Shown: positions 37,154-37,383 of the stretch, in pieces
How the letters are laid out: each line of letters starts with the position of its first letter
How positions within the stretch are numbered: the stretch's first letter is position 1
Assembly: GCA_025765615.1 (NCBI GenBank)
Contig: JAIVFJ010000466.1
Span: 1-37,383 of the forward strand
Source: Zopfochytrium polystomum
Lineage: Eukaryota > Chytridiomycota > Chytridiomycetes > Chytridiales > Chytridiaceae
Direction of reading: 5' to 3'
Length of the DNA: 37,383 nt
Notes under the pieces: model-generated
What the model was told of the DNA's origin: nothing
What the model saw: the letters and a program-made list of their open reading frames with translations, nothing else
The model's database searches: none
Position numbers and translations under genes: made by a program

Positions 37154-37383
37154 ATGCACGCGCGACAGAAAAAACATTTTAATCTCCCCCGACGCGCCTT
37201 CTGCCGGAAAGCAGAATATGCCGAGAACTGTGCCAGCGTGATCATGGAGGACTTGATGGAAACGTTTTACCACGACAACGTTTGCGCACAGTGCCAGGTT
37301 CGGGGCTTCAAAGTTTTTCTTTCGCCCCCTTCTCCCAGCCTGTGCTGTGCTTGTTCTCCGCCTTTTTTTTTTTTTTTTTTGGT
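37154..37383 (+). CDS. 5' end of an unidentified gene, truncated by the window end
   Basis: An ATG at 37154, 101 bp after the PARP stop, opens a frame starting MHARQKKHFNLPRRAFCRKA and continuing with an acidic helix-like stretch to HDNVCAQCQ. A plausible donor (CAG|GTTCGG) lies at 37297/37298, and the following sequence ends in a long T-run, typical of an intron, so the first exon is probably 37154-37297 (48 codons). It ends in a CxxC that could be half of a zinc site. I do not recognise the family. Confidence 0.5.
   Translation, partial: MHARQKKHFNLPRRAFCRKAEYAENCASVIMEDLMETFYHDNVCAQCQVRGFKVFLSPPSPSLCCACSPPFFFFFL

Overview
The window is a eukaryotic nuclear segment from an intron-rich, compact genome. 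Introns are mostly 42-110 bp with GT..AG borders, and genes lie a few hundred bases apart. The gene set (RICTOR, POLA1, POP5, mitochondrial GluRS, RRP6, an ABCG half-transporter with a cysteine-rich N-terminus, a WGR-type PARP) and the short introns suggest an early-diverging, chytrid-like fungus. The lineage is inferred from gene content and was not tested.

Layout. The left third is a tandem minus-strand block: POP5 (12329-11739), a TPR protein of unknown function (11531-8236), the DNA polymerase alpha catalytic subunit (7958-2440, about 21 exons) and the 5' part of RICTOR/AVO3 (about 1207-1, running off the window). A roughly 2 kb gene-poor stretch follows. Next is a plus-strand ABCG transporter (14356-17762, 10 exons), then 1.6 kb of simple repeats (T42, CA/CT microsatellite) with a possible Tc1/mariner terminal-repeat scrap. 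Mitochondrial glutamyl-tRNA synthetase (21602-19338, minus, 12 exons) and the exosome nuclease RRP6/EXOSC10 (22051-24863, plus, 6 exons) are divergent across 448 bp. The right third is one enormous plus-strand gene (26379-37052, about 15 exons, about 3,300 codons). A new gene begins at 37154 and runs off the end.

The notable object is that last gene, a giant poly(ADP-ribose) polymerase. Its order is: a disordered, charged nuclear N-terminus with an AT-hook and histone-H1-like TP/KAP repeats; a very long ankyrin-repeat array interrupted by a segment with 12 FG dipeptides that resembles FG-nucleoporin sequence; a charged helix; a WGR-like domain in which the hallmark reads WGA; a PARP regulatory helical domain; and an H-Y-E catalytic domain. 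Ankyrin repeats joined to a WGR/regulatory/catalytic module recall nematode PME-5 more than vertebrate tankyrase, which has SAM instead of WGR.

Caveat on sequence quality. POLA1, the TPR gene and the PARP each need one-base corrections to stay in frame, several of them in homopolymers. Because POLA1 should be essential, base-level assembly error is the simplest explanation. The broken frames are therefore reported as probable errors and not as pseudogenes. GluRS, RRP6, POP5 and ABCG join cleanly by splicing alone. The remaining genes are ordinary housekeeping genes with no sign of operating as one pathway.
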